This document shows, piece by piece, positions 16,956 through 25,314 of a stretch of DNA of 64,000 nt. Below the pieces are notes generated by a model. It was not told the DNA's origin. It worked only from the letters and a program-made list of their open reading frames with translations, and made no database searches. Source of the DNA: Chitinophagaceae bacterium. Lineage in GTDB: Bacteria; Bacteroidota; Bacteroidia; Chitinophagales; Chitinophagaceae. The DNA lies in contig SEAD01000003.1 in assembly GCA_004173355.1 (NCBI GenBank), forward strand, positions 21,234-85,233, read 5' to 3'. The position numbers were made by a program, and so were the translations under genes. How positions within the stretch are numbered: the first letter of the stretch is position 1; the number at the start of each line of letters is the position of its first letter.

Positions 16956-18479
16956 ATGTCCACACCTATGATCGCAGGTTCACCAGTGAAGTCAGTCAAC
17001 CCGTTAACGGGAAAACAATATGAGATCCCGCAAAACCACCGTGATACCGAAGGCATCGATGCCTTCCTCGCTTTACACCAGGGTAAAAAAGTGGTCCTGG
17101 TGCAAGGATTGGGTTTTGTCGGTGCCGTAATGAGCCTTGTGGTGGCTAATGCACTGACAGAAGAATATGCTGTGATAGGTATTGATCTTCCCAGCCAGGC
17201 TGCCTGGTGGAAAATACAGGCAATTAATGAAGGAATGTTTCCCGTGATTGCTGACGATCCGAAAATCGAATTGTTTTACCAGGAGGCCCGTCGCAAAAAA
17301 AATCTTTATGCCACATCCGACCCGTACGCCTACGGGAAAGCAGATGTAGTGGTCGTGGATATCAACCTTGACGTCCAGAAAAAATCAGCTGGCGGCAACC
17401 TGGAGGATTTTGACGTGGACCTTACTCCGTTCAGAAAGGCTATTGAAAGTATAGGCACCAGCTGTAAACCGGATGTGCTGGTTCTCGTCGAGACTACTGT
17501 GCCTCCGGGTACATGCGCAAAGGTGGTCAAACCTATTCTTGAAGAAAAGCTCCAGGCGCGCGGTCTCCCAACAGACGAGATACTTGTAGGCCATTCTTAT
17601 GAGCGGGTGATGCCTGGCCCAAAATATATTGATTCCATCCAGAATTTCTTCCGTGTTTTTTCCGGGGTGGATGAACGAAGTGCCGTCGCAACTGAAAATT
17701 TCCTGCGCACCATTATCCGTACGGACGAGTATCCCCTGACGCGCCTGGGAGTCACCCATGCTACCGAAATGGCAAAAGTGCTGGAGAATTCTTACCGGGC
17801 AATGAACATCGCCTTTATTGTGGAATGGAGCCGATTTGCGGAAGAAGCAGGGGTGGACTTGTATGAGGTGGTGCACGCTATCCGCATGCGACCGACGCAC
17901 AAAAACATTATGCTGCCCGGGCTTGGAGTGGGAGGATACTGTCTCACCAAAGACCCCCTGATGGCCAGCTGGGCGAAGATGAATCTTTTCGGCAGCGATA
18001 CCGGCCTTGCACAAAGCGAAACCGGTGTGCGGATCAACGATCGCATGCCTTATCATGCCTACCATTTTCTGGTATCACAATACAATGACTCCCTCGCGGG
18101 GAAAAAAGTCCTGTTGCTCGGAGTCAGTTACCTTAACGACGTGGGGGATACCCGTTACACACCGGTCCAGGGTTTTTACGAGGAACTTGAAAAGGCGGGT
18201 GCGGATATCAGCCTGCATGATCCACATGTGGTATACTGGGAAGAAAAAGACCTGCAGGTTGTAAAAGATCTTGACAAACTGCTGGATCAGTCACCTGACA
18301 TTGTAGTGATAACCACGGGTCATAAAGAATATCGTAATAACCTTTCATTGCTGAATAAGCTTCTCGCCCTTCCGAAACTCTTCATTTACGATACAATCGG
18401 GATACTTACAGCAATGGAAATAAGCCTGCTTGCCGACAAACACAAAGTCCGCGTGATCGGACGGGGCGACCTTGTTTAA
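16956..18479 (+). CDS. Nucleotide-sugar dehydrogenase (UDP-Glc/UDP-ManNAc dehydrogenase family)
   Basis: A 507-residue NAD-dependent dehydrogenase that should oxidise C6 of a UDP-sugar to a uronic acid in two steps. After a ~44-residue N-terminal extension comes the NAD motif VLVQGLGFVGAVMS. ETTVPPGTC follows, and the active-site Cys is C329 in GLGVGGYCLTKDP. Most family members have GGHC; here the residue before Cys is Tyr. The C-terminal domain has LLGVSYLNDVGDTRYTP. The length exceeds the usual 430-450 because of the N-terminal extension. Downstream after 26 bp is an extended SDR that may use the product. The exact substrate (glucose, GlcNAc or ManNAc) cannot be fixed. Confidence 0.8.
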   Translation: MSTPMIAGSPVKSVNPLTGKQYEIPQNHRDTEGIDAFLALHQGKKVVLVQGLGFVGAVMSLVVANALTEEYAVIGIDLPSQAAWWKIQAINEGMFPVIADDPKIELFYQEARRKKNLYATSDPYAYGKADVVVVDINLDVQKKSAGGNLEDFDVDLTPFRKAIESIGTSCKPDVLVLVETTVPPGTCAKVVKPILEEKLQARGLPTDEILVGHSYERVMPGPKYIDSIQNFFRVFSGVDERSAVATENFLRTIIRTDEYPLTRLGVTHATEMAKVLENSYRAMNIAFIVEWSRFAEEAGVDLYEVVHAIRMRPTHKNIMLPGLGVGGYCLTKDPLMASWAKMNLFGSDTGLAQSETGVRINDRMPYHAYHFLVSQYNDSLAGKKVLLLGVSYLNDVGDTRYTPVQGFYEELEKAGADISLHDPHVVYWEEKDLQVVKDLDKLLDQSPDIVVITTGHKEYRNNLSLLNKLLALPKLFIYDTIGILTAMEISLLADKHKVRVIGRGDLV

Positions 18480-18505
18480 ATAAATTCAAACTGCAAGAAA
18501 TAATT

Positions 18506-19501
18506 ATGAAGAAAAAAGTCTTACTCCTCGGGGGTGCCGGTTTTATCGGGTACAACATCGGGAAATACCTTGCGGAAAACCGCGATTATGAAATCACAAT
18601 CGCCGACAATTTTGCCCGTGGGAAACAGGACCTGCTGTTTAATGAACTCGTGTCAACACATTCCATCAAGGTAGTGGAGGGTGATTATACAGATCCGGCT
18701 ACATTCAATAAACTCGACACTACTTACGACCAGGTGTATATGCTTGCGTCGGTTGTGGGGGTAGACAATGCCAATTCGATCCCGCATGAAATTATCCGGA
18801 TCAATACGGCGCTGATCTATAACACGCTCGAATGGGTGCGCCGGTCCCGTATTGGCAAGGTACTCTTCACCTCCACCAGCGAGTGTTATGCAGGTACCAT
18901 TGATGCATTCGGTTACAAGGTGCCCACACCGGAGGAAGTGCCATTGTGCATCGAGGATATCAGCCACCCGCGTTTCACGTATGCCGTCACCAAGATGCTG
19001 GGTGAATCGGGTTTCCTGAACTATTCGCGCATCCTTGGTTTTGAAACAACCATCGTCCGCTACCACAATGTATACGGTCCGCGCATGGGCTTCAAACACG
19101 TGATCCCGCACCTGGTTGTCCGTTTCAGGGATAAGGAAGATCCGTTTAAAGTTTACGGGCACGACCAGACCCGCGCTTTCTGTTATATCTCCGATGCAGT
19201 GGAAGGCACCGTGCTTGCCATGGAAACCGCCAATACCAACGGACAGATCTATCATATCGGCACCCAGGAAGAGATCACTATTGGCGAACTGATACATTTT
19301 ACCGGTGACCATCTCGGCTACACCGGCAGCTACGAAAACGCACCCACGTATCCGGGTTCGGTATCCCGCCGTTGTCCCGATATTACCAAGGCACGCACGC
19401 AGCTTGGGTTTGAGCCAAAGGTCAGCTGGCAGCAGGGATTGTCACAGACAATCGACTGGTACAACAATTATCTTGAAGAAGGCAACAAGGTTTACGAATA
19501 A
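18506..19501 (+). CDS. Extended SDR: nucleotide-sugar epimerase, dehydratase or decarboxylase
   Basis: A 331-residue extended short-chain dehydrogenase acting on a nucleotide sugar. Features are GGAGFIGYNIG near the N-terminus, STSECYAG (serine of the catalytic set), YAVTK with Y159 and K163, and RYHNVYGPRMG followed by CYISDAVEG. The SE-C-Y pattern is compatible with UDP-glucuronate decarboxylases and with 4,6-dehydratases of the LegB type. The adjacent dehydrogenase favours a uronic acid substrate; the downstream LegC-like aminotransferase favours a 4-keto product. It lies 26 bp after the dehydrogenase and 10 bp before the aminotransferase. Confidence 0.75.
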   Translation: MKKKVLLLGGAGFIGYNIGKYLAENRDYEITIADNFARGKQDLLFNELVSTHSIKVVEGDYTDPATFNKLDTTYDQVYMLASVVGVDNANSIPHEIIRINTALIYNTLEWVRRSRIGKVLFTSTSECYAGTIDAFGYKVPTPEEVPLCIEDISHPRFTYAVTKMLGESGFLNYSRILGFETTIVRYHNVYGPRMGFKHVIPHLVVRFRDKEDPFKVYGHDQTRAFCYISDAVEGTVLAMETANTNGQIYHIGTQEEITIGELIHFTGDHLGYTGSYENAPTYPGSVSRRCPDITKARTQLGFEPKVSWQQGLSQTIDWYNNYLEEGNKVYE

Positions 19502-19511
19502 CAAACACAGC

Positions 19512-20663
19512 ATGGCCAACGAACAACTGATACCCCTCAGCCTTCCGAATATTTCCGGTAATGAATGGAAGTATGTGAAAGATTGCCTCGATACCGGGTG
19601 GATATCCTCCGTAGGAGCCTATGTTACGCAGTTTGAACAGATGGTTGCCGATTTCGCCGGTGCCCGGTATGGAGTGGCGGCAGTAAACGGTACCGCTGCA
19701 TTACATATTTCCATGCTGCTCTCCGGGGTAAAGCCGGGGGATTATGTGATTGTATCAAACCTCACTTTTGTAGCATCAGCCAACTCCATCAGATACCTCG
19801 GCGCAGATCCATTACTGATCGATGCAGATAATGATCTCTGGCAGATGGACCTTGACCTGCTGGAGGAATTCCTTGCATCGGAAACGGAGACAAGGGGTGA
19901 AGAACTGTTCTTTAAAAAAGACGGACGCCGCATCGGTGCGATTATGCCGGTGCACATCCTGGGGAATATCTTCGATGTGGACCGGTTCCTGTCCATTGTC
20001 AGCGGTTACCCGCTCCCGGTGGTGGAAGATGCCACGGAAGCACTCGGGTCAACCTATAATGGAAAACATGCCGGCACATTCAGTTCGCTTGGCTGTTTCA
20101 GTTTTAATGGCAACAAAATCATATCCACCGGTGGCGGCGGAGTGATAGTAACCGATGATGAGGCACTGGCGAAACATGCAAAACATATTACCACTACGGC
20201 AAAGGCAAGCGCAGATGAATACTACCACGATGAAGTCGGCTACAATTACCGCCTGGTGAATATCCTGGCGGCAGTTGGTGTGGCGCAGATGGAGCAACTG
20301 CCGGGGTTTATTGAGCGGAAAAAACAGATCGTCAGTTTTTACAAGGATGCATTCAGGGATATCGATGACATCACTTACCAGCAGCAACTGCCGGAAGTGG
20401 ATACCAATGGCTGGCTCTTTACGATCCGGAGCAGCCGTTCCGCTGAAATCCTTTCACACCTGAATGCCAATAAAATCCTGAGTCGCCGGTTCTGGATGCC
20501 TATGAACAAACTGCCGATGTATTCAACGGCTCCGTATATCACAAGGAAAGACCTGTCAGACAGCATATACAACAGCTGCCTGAGTATCCCGAGTTCGACC
20601 AATATCACCGACGCGGAGCTCGAAATTGTCGCCCGCGAAATCAGGTCTGTATTCAACAAATAA
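19512..20663 (+). CDS. LegC/PglE-like DegT-family UDP-sugar aminotransferase
   Basis: A 383-residue PLP enzyme. The ATG at 19512 gives the characteristic start ANEQLIPLSLPNISGNEW; an in-frame extension upstream would overlap the SDR gene and is rejected. The presumed PLP lysine is K202 in FNGNKIISTGGGG. VEDATEALGSTYNGKHAG and GYNYRLVNILAAVG are also diagnostic. LegC and PglE aminate C4 of UDP-4-keto-6-deoxy-GlcNAc en route to bacillosamine or legionaminic acid. No PglF-type dehydratase is obvious in the window apart from the preceding SDR. Together with PglD and PglC it suggests a diNAcBac-type initiating sugar. Confidence 0.82.
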   Translation: MANEQLIPLSLPNISGNEWKYVKDCLDTGWISSVGAYVTQFEQMVADFAGARYGVAAVNGTAALHISMLLSGVKPGDYVIVSNLTFVASANSIRYLGADPLLIDADNDLWQMDLDLLEEFLASETETRGEELFFKKDGRRIGAIMPVHILGNIFDVDRFLSIVSGYPLPVVEDATEALGSTYNGKHAGTFSSLGCFSFNGNKIISTGGGGVIVTDDEALAKHAKHITTTAKASADEYYHDEVGYNYRLVNILAAVGVAQMEQLPGFIERKKQIVSFYKDAFRDIDDITYQQQLPEVDTNGWLFTIRSSRSAEILSHLNANKILSRRFWMPMNKLPMYSTAPYITRKDLSDSIYNSCLSIPSSTNITDAELEIVAREIRSVFNK

Positions 20664-20685
20664 AGCCCCTTCCATAACAGTTACC

Positions 20686-21369
20686 ATGTACCCATTTTTC
20701 AAGCGGCTTGCGGATATCATTTTCTCCCTCACTGCACTCATCATCCTTTCTCCCTTGCTGGTGCCGGTTGTGATCCTGCTGGCCATTACAGGAGAACATT
20801 ATATTTTTTACCGGCAGGACCGGGTGGGTCACCGCAACAGGATTTTCGGGATCCTGAAATTTGCAACCATGCTCAGGGACAGTCCAAATATGGGAGCAGG
20901 TGACATGACCACACGGAATGACCCGCGTGTTACTTCCATGGGACGTTTCCTTCGCAAGACAAAACTCAATGAACTGCCGCAGCTGCTGAATATCCTCCTG
21001 GGTGATATGTCATTTGTTGGCCCCCGCCCCCTGATGAAGGTGGGATTTGACCGGTACTCGGAAGAAATGAAGGCAAAAGTGTACCTGGTCAAACCCGGAC
21101 TGACCGGGATCGGTTCCATTGTTTTCCGGGATGAAGAGCTGATCCTCACCCGCAGCAAACTCCCGCCCCACGAGTGTTACCGCGATATTATACTCCCCTA
21201 CAAAGGTGCCGTGGAAGTCTGGTACCAGCAGCATTATTCCTTCTACACAGACTTTATGATCCTTTTCCTGACCGCCTGGTATATCATTTTTTCAAAAAGC
21301 CAGCTGGTTTACAGGGTCTTTCCGGGTCTACCGCAACAGCCCGCAGAGATGCTGGCCGCGACCGTTTAA
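20686..21369 (+). CDS. Initiating phosphoglycosyl transferase (PglC-like)
   Basis: A 227-residue monotopic sugar-1-phosphate transferase that loads the first sugar onto undecaprenyl phosphate at the cytoplasmic membrane. The ATG at 20686 gives YPFFKRLADIIFSL, the start of the single re-entrant membrane helix. Conserved segments are YRQDRVGHRNRIFGILKFAT, MGRFLRKTKLNELPQL, GDMSFVGPRPL and KPGLTGIGSI. The catalytic dyad, normally Asp-Glu in DELPQ, reads Asn95-Glu96 here, the one odd feature. The frame is clean around it. The upstream aminotransferase gene ends 22 bp before. Confidence 0.87.
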   Translation: MYPFFKRLADIIFSLTALIILSPLLVPVVILLAITGEHYIFYRQDRVGHRNRIFGILKFATMLRDSPNMGAGDMTTRNDPRVTSMGRFLRKTKLNELPQLLNILLGDMSFVGPRPLMKVGFDRYSEEMKAKVYLVKPGLTGIGSIVFRDEELILTRSKLPPHECYRDIILPYKGAVEVWYQQHYSFYTDFMILFLTAWYIIFSKSQLVYRVFPGLPQQPAEMLAATV

Positions 21370-21402
21370 TAAGTTGTATTTTCGGCCGTATAAATCCACC
21401 AT

Positions 21403-22149
21403 ATGTTCGGGCTGTTCTCCAAAAAATCATCAAAGACGGGCGAAGCTTTTGCCTTCAGCGACCTGGCGATCGATATGCACTCGCATATCCTGCCGGGTAT
21501 CGATGATGGTTCCCCCGATCTCGACACTTCGCTGCAGCTCATCCGTGGCCTGCAGGAACTCGGCTATAAAAAACTCATCGCCACACCCCATGTACTCTGG
21601 GACATGTTCCGCAACACCCCCGACACGATCCGTGAAAAACTCGATCTGGTACGCAAGGCAGTGCAGAAAGAGGGTATAGATATCGAGATCGATGCGGCTG
21701 CAGAATACTTCCTTGACGAACATGTAAATGAATTACTGGCAAAAAAGGAGCGCCTGCTGACCATCAGCGGCAACAAGGTATTGTTTGAATTTTCCATGGC
21801 GTATCCCCCTTTCAATGTCAAGGACACGTTGTTTGAAATGCAGATGCAGGGATACGAACCGGTTTTTGTACATCCGGAGCGCTACAGTTACCTGCTGCGT
21901 AACAAGGAATTTTATGATGAGATGAAAGAGATCGGCTGCACCTTCCAGCTGAATATCCTGTCCCTCAGCGGACAGTACGGGAAAGGGGTAACGGAGCTCA
22001 GCCACCATCTCCTCAAAAAAGATTATTACGACCTGCTGGGTACCGACCTGCACCACAGCAATCACCTTGCACTGCTGCGCCAGTTCCATACCGGACTCTT
22101 TCCCGCCGGCTTTGAATTCGAGGGCCGGTTCATTAACAACCGGTTGTAA
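21403..22149 (+). CDS. PHP-domain tyrosine-protein phosphatase (CpsB/YwqE-like)
   Basis: A 248-residue PHP-type metallo-phosphatase. The metal-binding motif IDMHSHILPGIDDGS (D24, H26, H28) is followed by IATPHVLWDMF, VLFEFSMAYPPF, VHPERYSYL and the C-terminal GTDLHHSNH. CpsB-type enzymes dephosphorylate the tyrosine autokinase that controls chain length and export in Wzx/Wzy systems. It ends the polysaccharide locus; no tyrosine kinase is seen, so its partner would be outside the window. A TATTTTCG element (21377-21384) 18 nt before the ATG may be a -7 box giving it its own promoter. Confidence 0.83.
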   Translation: MFGLFSKKSSKTGEAFAFSDLAIDMHSHILPGIDDGSPDLDTSLQLIRGLQELGYKKLIATPHVLWDMFRNTPDTIREKLDLVRKAVQKEGIDIEIDAAAEYFLDEHVNELLAKKERLLTISGNKVLFEFSMAYPPFNVKDTLFEMQMQGYEPVFVHPERYSYLLRNKEFYDEMKEIGCTFQLNILSLSGQYGKGVTELSHHLLKKDYYDLLGTDLHHSNHLALLRQFHTGLFPAGFEFEGRFINNRL

Positions 22150-22190
22150 AATCACCGAACTTTTTTAGTTTTCCAGCGTAGTACTGACAG

Positions 22191-23066
22191 ATGAATGCCT
22201 TTACCATCAAGGATCTGGAGAATCTCTCCGGTATTAAAGCCCACACTATCCGTATGTGGGAACAGCGGTATACTTTCCTCAAGCCAAGGAGGAGTGATAC
22301 CAATATCCGCTACTATAGTAATGACGAATTAAAAACGCTGCTGAACATCGCGTTACTCAACCGTTTCGGTTTCCGTATTTCGCACATCGACAAAATGGAT
22401 AACAGCGAGATCTGTGAAAAGGTGCTCTCACTCAGGGATGCGGAAGCACTCCAGGAGCGGGTGGTCAATACACTGGTCAGTCAGATGATCGACCTGCAGA
22501 CGGACAATTTTGAAATGACACTCGGCAAGTATATCCGTTGCAACGGGCTTGAACAGTCGATCCGCGAAATCATTTTCCCCTTCCTTGAAAAGATCGGCAT
22601 ACTGTGGCAGACAGGTCATATCATGCCCGCACAGGAACATTTCGTTTCCAACCTGATCCGGCAGAAAGTAATCGTTGCAATTGATAATCTCGGGATCTGT
22701 GATGGCGATTCCACCTGTATCCTCTTCCTTCCCGAAGGGGAACATCACGAGATCGGCCTGCTCTTTTTATCTTACCTGCTCAAGCAGCGCAATCATAAAG
22801 TTATTTACCTGGGCGCCAATGTTCCCTTTGCCGATTATGTAAGTATTGTGGACACCATGAAGCCACAATATGCCTTTATCCACCTGACTGCCACAAGCGC
22901 CAGTTTCAACTTCGACCGGCTGGTCAGCAATATCCGGCTGCAGGCAGGCCATATCCCCACAATTATCTCCGGTTTCCCCACCCATGCGTACTACAAACCC
23001 CTTCCGGCCTGCGTACAGTTCAAAAAAAGCTACCGGGAGATTTCGGAATTTATCTCAACCCTCTGA
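22191..23066 (+). CDS. CarH/LitR-like MerR regulator with cobalamin-binding domain
   Basis: A 291-residue transcription factor. Residues 1-70 form a MerR winged helix (FTIKDLENLSGIKAHTIRMW). Residues ~80-155 form the helical cap and ~170-290 the B12-binding Rossmann domain. The B12 signature is complete: W139-x9-E149-H150 and E184-x-H186-x-x-G189, with spacing close to Thermus CarH (W131, E141, H142, H177). CarH represses carotenoid genes in the dark when bound to adenosylcobalamin and releases DNA in light. The residue after the Trp is Gln140, where CarH has His132, which forms the bis-His adduct after photolysis. Location directly before a sigma gene and crt genes supports control of carotenogenesis. 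Confidence 0.88.
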   Translation: MNAFTIKDLENLSGIKAHTIRMWEQRYTFLKPRRSDTNIRYYSNDELKTLLNIALLNRFGFRISHIDKMDNSEICEKVLSLRDAEALQERVVNTLVSQMIDLQTDNFEMTLGKYIRCNGLEQSIREIIFPFLEKIGILWQTGHIMPAQEHFVSNLIRQKVIVAIDNLGICDGDSTCILFLPEGEHHEIGLLFLSYLLKQRNHKVIYLGANVPFADYVSIVDTMKPQYAFIHLTATSASFNFDRLVSNIRLQAGHIPTIISGFPTHAYYKPLPACVQFKKSYREISEFISTL

Positions 23067-23094
23067 TAATCAATACATAATTGGCAGGTTGACG

Positions 23095-23122
23095 AAGTAA
23101 TGTTAAAGTTCCAACATTAATT
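23095..23122. promoter_or_regulatory. Inverted repeat between the MerR and sigma genes, candidate operator
   Basis: Arms AAGTAATGTT (23095-23104) and AACATTAATT (23113-23122) pair at 9 of 10 positions around an 8-nt spacer, with the inner 7 bp perfect. It lies in the 112-bp gap after the MerR stop and 57 nt before the sigma ATG. It could be an operator for the CarH-like protein. There is no U-run to make it a terminator. Confidence 0.5.
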
Positions 23123-23178
23123 AGCTAACGGTGTTATTTTTGTTTAATTTTACGATCTAATAAATTAAACAATCAAAT

Positions 23179-23679
23179 ATGTCCTCCAAAGATTTTGACG
23201 AAGTATTGGTCGAAAATGCCGACTTCCTCAAGCCCTTTGCCATTAACCTGACAAGGGACACCGAGGCTGCCAACGACCTGTACCAGGAAACCCTGTACAA
23301 GGCATTAGCAAATAAAGAGAAGTATTACACAGGCACGAACATCAAGGCCTGGTTGTTTACCATCATGCGTAATATTTTTATAAATAATTACCGCAGGAAG
23401 GCCAAACAGAAAACGATTTTTGACAATACCCCGAACGAGTTCCTGATCAATATGAAACAGGTCTCGGTAACTAATAACGCAGAAAGCGCGTTAAGGTTGA
23501 AAGAGATCCAGACTGCGATCGAGGGATTGCCCGAAATTTTCAAAACACCATTCCTCCTGTATTTTGACGGTTACAAATACCAGGAGATCGCTGACGTGCT
23601 CGCGGAACCCCTTGGTACCGTAAAAAGCCGGATCCACTTTGCCAGGAAACTCCTGAAAGAGCGGATCAGCAGGTATTGA
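23179..23679 (+). CDS. ECF-type RNA polymerase sigma factor
   Basis: A 166-residue sigma-70 family protein with region 2 (EAANDLYQETLYKALANKEK, then NIKAWLFTIMRNIFINNYRR) and region 4 (LPEIFKTPFLLYFDGYKYQE, LGTVKSRIHFARKLL). There is no anti-sigma gene beside it and no C-terminal extension. It sits between the CarH-like regulator and crtI on the same strand, an arrangement that suggests it transcribes the crt operon once the MerR protein lets go. The start ATG follows an AT-rich leader with a -7-like TATTTTTG at 23135-23142 but no clear -33 box. Confidence 0.87.
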   Translation: MSSKDFDEVLVENADFLKPFAINLTRDTEAANDLYQETLYKALANKEKYYTGTNIKAWLFTIMRNIFINNYRRKAKQKTIFDNTPNEFLINMKQVSVTNNAESALRLKEIQTAIEGLPEIFKTPFLLYFDGYKYQEIADVLAEPLGTVKSRIHFARKLLKERISRY

Positions 23680-23717
23680 TTTTACAGCCGGTCGGCTATC
23701 CGATCATGCTGATGCAG

Positions 23718-23788
23718 AACAGATTGTCTGTTCGTTGAATAAAGCCCGCTTTTTTGCCGGATTTCGTTCAACGAATACACAATCTGTT
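23718..23788. promoter_or_regulatory. Long inverted repeat in the crtI upstream region
   Basis: Two 22-nt arms (23718-23739 and 23767-23788) are reverse complements at 20 of 22 positions, separated by 27 nt. The left arm begins AACAGATTGT and ends TTCGTTGAA; the right arm begins TTCAACGAA and ends ACAATCTGTT. The right arm ends 29 nt before the crtI ATG. It could be a two-site operator, for example for the CarH-like protein, or an mRNA leader hairpin. The U-run lies inside the loop rather than after the stem, so a simple terminator is unlikely. Confidence 0.7.
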
Positions 23789-23817
23789 TTCGTTTTGGGG
23801 GTATATTACAAGCAGGA

Positions 23818-25314
23818 ATGAGTATAAAACCCGACCGGAACAGAGTGATAGTGATTGGTAGCGGATTTGCCGGCCTCTCGGCGGCATCTTTCCTCGCTAA
23901 GGCGGGATGGGATGTAACCGTACTTGAAAAAAACGCGACCGCCGGTGGCCGGGCAAGGCAATGGAAATCGGATGGGTTCACCTTCGATATGGGACCCAGT
24001 TTTTACTGGATGCCCGATGTGTTTGACCGGTACTTCGCACAGTTCGGCAAAAAGACAACCGACTATTACAAACTTACCAGGCTCGATCCTTCGTACCGTG
24101 TGTACTGGAAAGAAGGATATACCGATATCCCCGCATCAACAGACGAACTGAAAATCATTTTTGATTCGATTGAACCCGGTTCCGGTGCAAAGCTCGACGA
24201 ATACCTTGAAGGCGCACGGTACAAGTACGAGGTGGGGATGAAACGCCTCGTTTACAAACCCGGTCGTTCGCTCACTGAATTCATGGACTGGCCAACCATC
24301 AGCGGTGTATTCCGGCTGGATGTTTTTTCGAGCATGAGCAAGCATATCCGCAGGTATTTTACCAGCCCCAAACTGCGGCAGCTGATGGAATTCCCGGTAC
24401 TGTTTTTGGGAGCTTTACCCGAGGATACACCAGCGCTGTACAGCCTGATGAACTATGCCGATATCAAGGGTGGCACATGGTTTCCTGAAGGTGGTATGTA
24501 CTCGGTGGTGAAAGGAATGTATGAGCTTGCGCTTGAGCTGGGTGTACAGTTCCGGTTTAATGAGGAAGTAACAGGAATCAGTATTGTAAAAAACAGTGCA
24601 AAACAGGTAACGACGATCTCCGGGACTTACGAGGCTGATGTTGTGGTGAGCGGAGCGGACTACCAGTTTACCGAATCGGCCCTGCTGCCGGAAGCAAGTC
24701 GCTCCTACAACGATAAATACTGGGATAAACGCGTGATGGCTCCTTCCTGCCTGCTTTATTATGTAGGGATTAATAAAAAACTGGCGGGATTACCTCATCA
24801 CTCCCTGTTCTTTGATGCCGCATTTGACCAGCACGGACACGAGATTTACCGGGATCCGAAATGGCCGGCTGATCCGCTGTTTTATGCCAGCATCGCATCT
24901 GTGACGGATAAAGACGCTGCACCGGAAGGCATGGAAAACCTTTTTTTCCTGGTACCCGTGGCCGCCGGTTTGCAAAACGATACGGAGGAATTGCGGGAAC
25001 GTTATTTTAACCAGATCATGGATCGGTTTGAAACCCGCACCGGACAGGTAATACGTGATTCAATCGTTTATAAAAAAACCTACAGTGTATCCGATTTCGT
25101 AAATGATTACCATAGTTTCCGCGGCAATGCTTACGGTCTCGCCAATACCCTGATGCAGACAGCTGTTTTCAAACCATCCTGTAAAAGCAAAAAAGTAAAA
25201 AACCTTTTTTATACCGGGCAGCTGACAGTACCCGGACCTGGCGTACCGCCATCGCTGATAAGTGGTGAGGTAGTAGCCAGTGAAGTAATTAAAACATTTG
25301 TGCAGCCAATATGA
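23818..25314 (+). CDS. crtI: Phytoene desaturase CrtI
   Basis: A 498-residue FAD-dependent desaturase that converts phytoene to lycopene at the membrane. The dinucleotide-binding motif VIVIGSGFAGLSAASFLAKA starts at residue 10, followed by VLEKNATAGGRAR, GFTFDMGPSFYWMP and the C-terminal CrtI signature YTGQLTVPGPGVPPSLISG. The length is standard. The start ATG is 138 bp after the sigma gene, downstream of a long inverted repeat, and the stop overlaps crtB by 4 bp (ATGA). As the first crt gene it is the natural target for light and B12 control. CrtN- or CrtD-type desaturases look similar, but the crtB neighbour favours CrtI. Confidence 0.93.
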   Translation: MSIKPDRNRVIVIGSGFAGLSAASFLAKAGWDVTVLEKNATAGGRARQWKSDGFTFDMGPSFYWMPDVFDRYFAQFGKKTTDYYKLTRLDPSYRVYWKEGYTDIPASTDELKIIFDSIEPGSGAKLDEYLEGARYKYEVGMKRLVYKPGRSLTEFMDWPTISGVFRLDVFSSMSKHIRRYFTSPKLRQLMEFPVLFLGALPEDTPALYSLMNYADIKGGTWFPEGGMYSVVKGMYELALELGVQFRFNEEVTGISIVKNSAKQVTTISGTYEADVVVSGADYQFTESALLPEASRSYNDKYWDKRVMAPSCLLYYVGINKKLAGLPHHSLFFDAAFDQHGHEIYRDPKWPADPLFYASIASVTDKDAAPEGMENLFFLVPVAAGLQNDTEELRERYFNQIMDRFETRTGQVIRDSIVYKKTYSVSDFVNDYHSFRGNAYGLANTLMQTAVFKPSCKSKKVKNLFYTGQLTVPGPGVPPSLISGEVVASEVIKTFVQPI

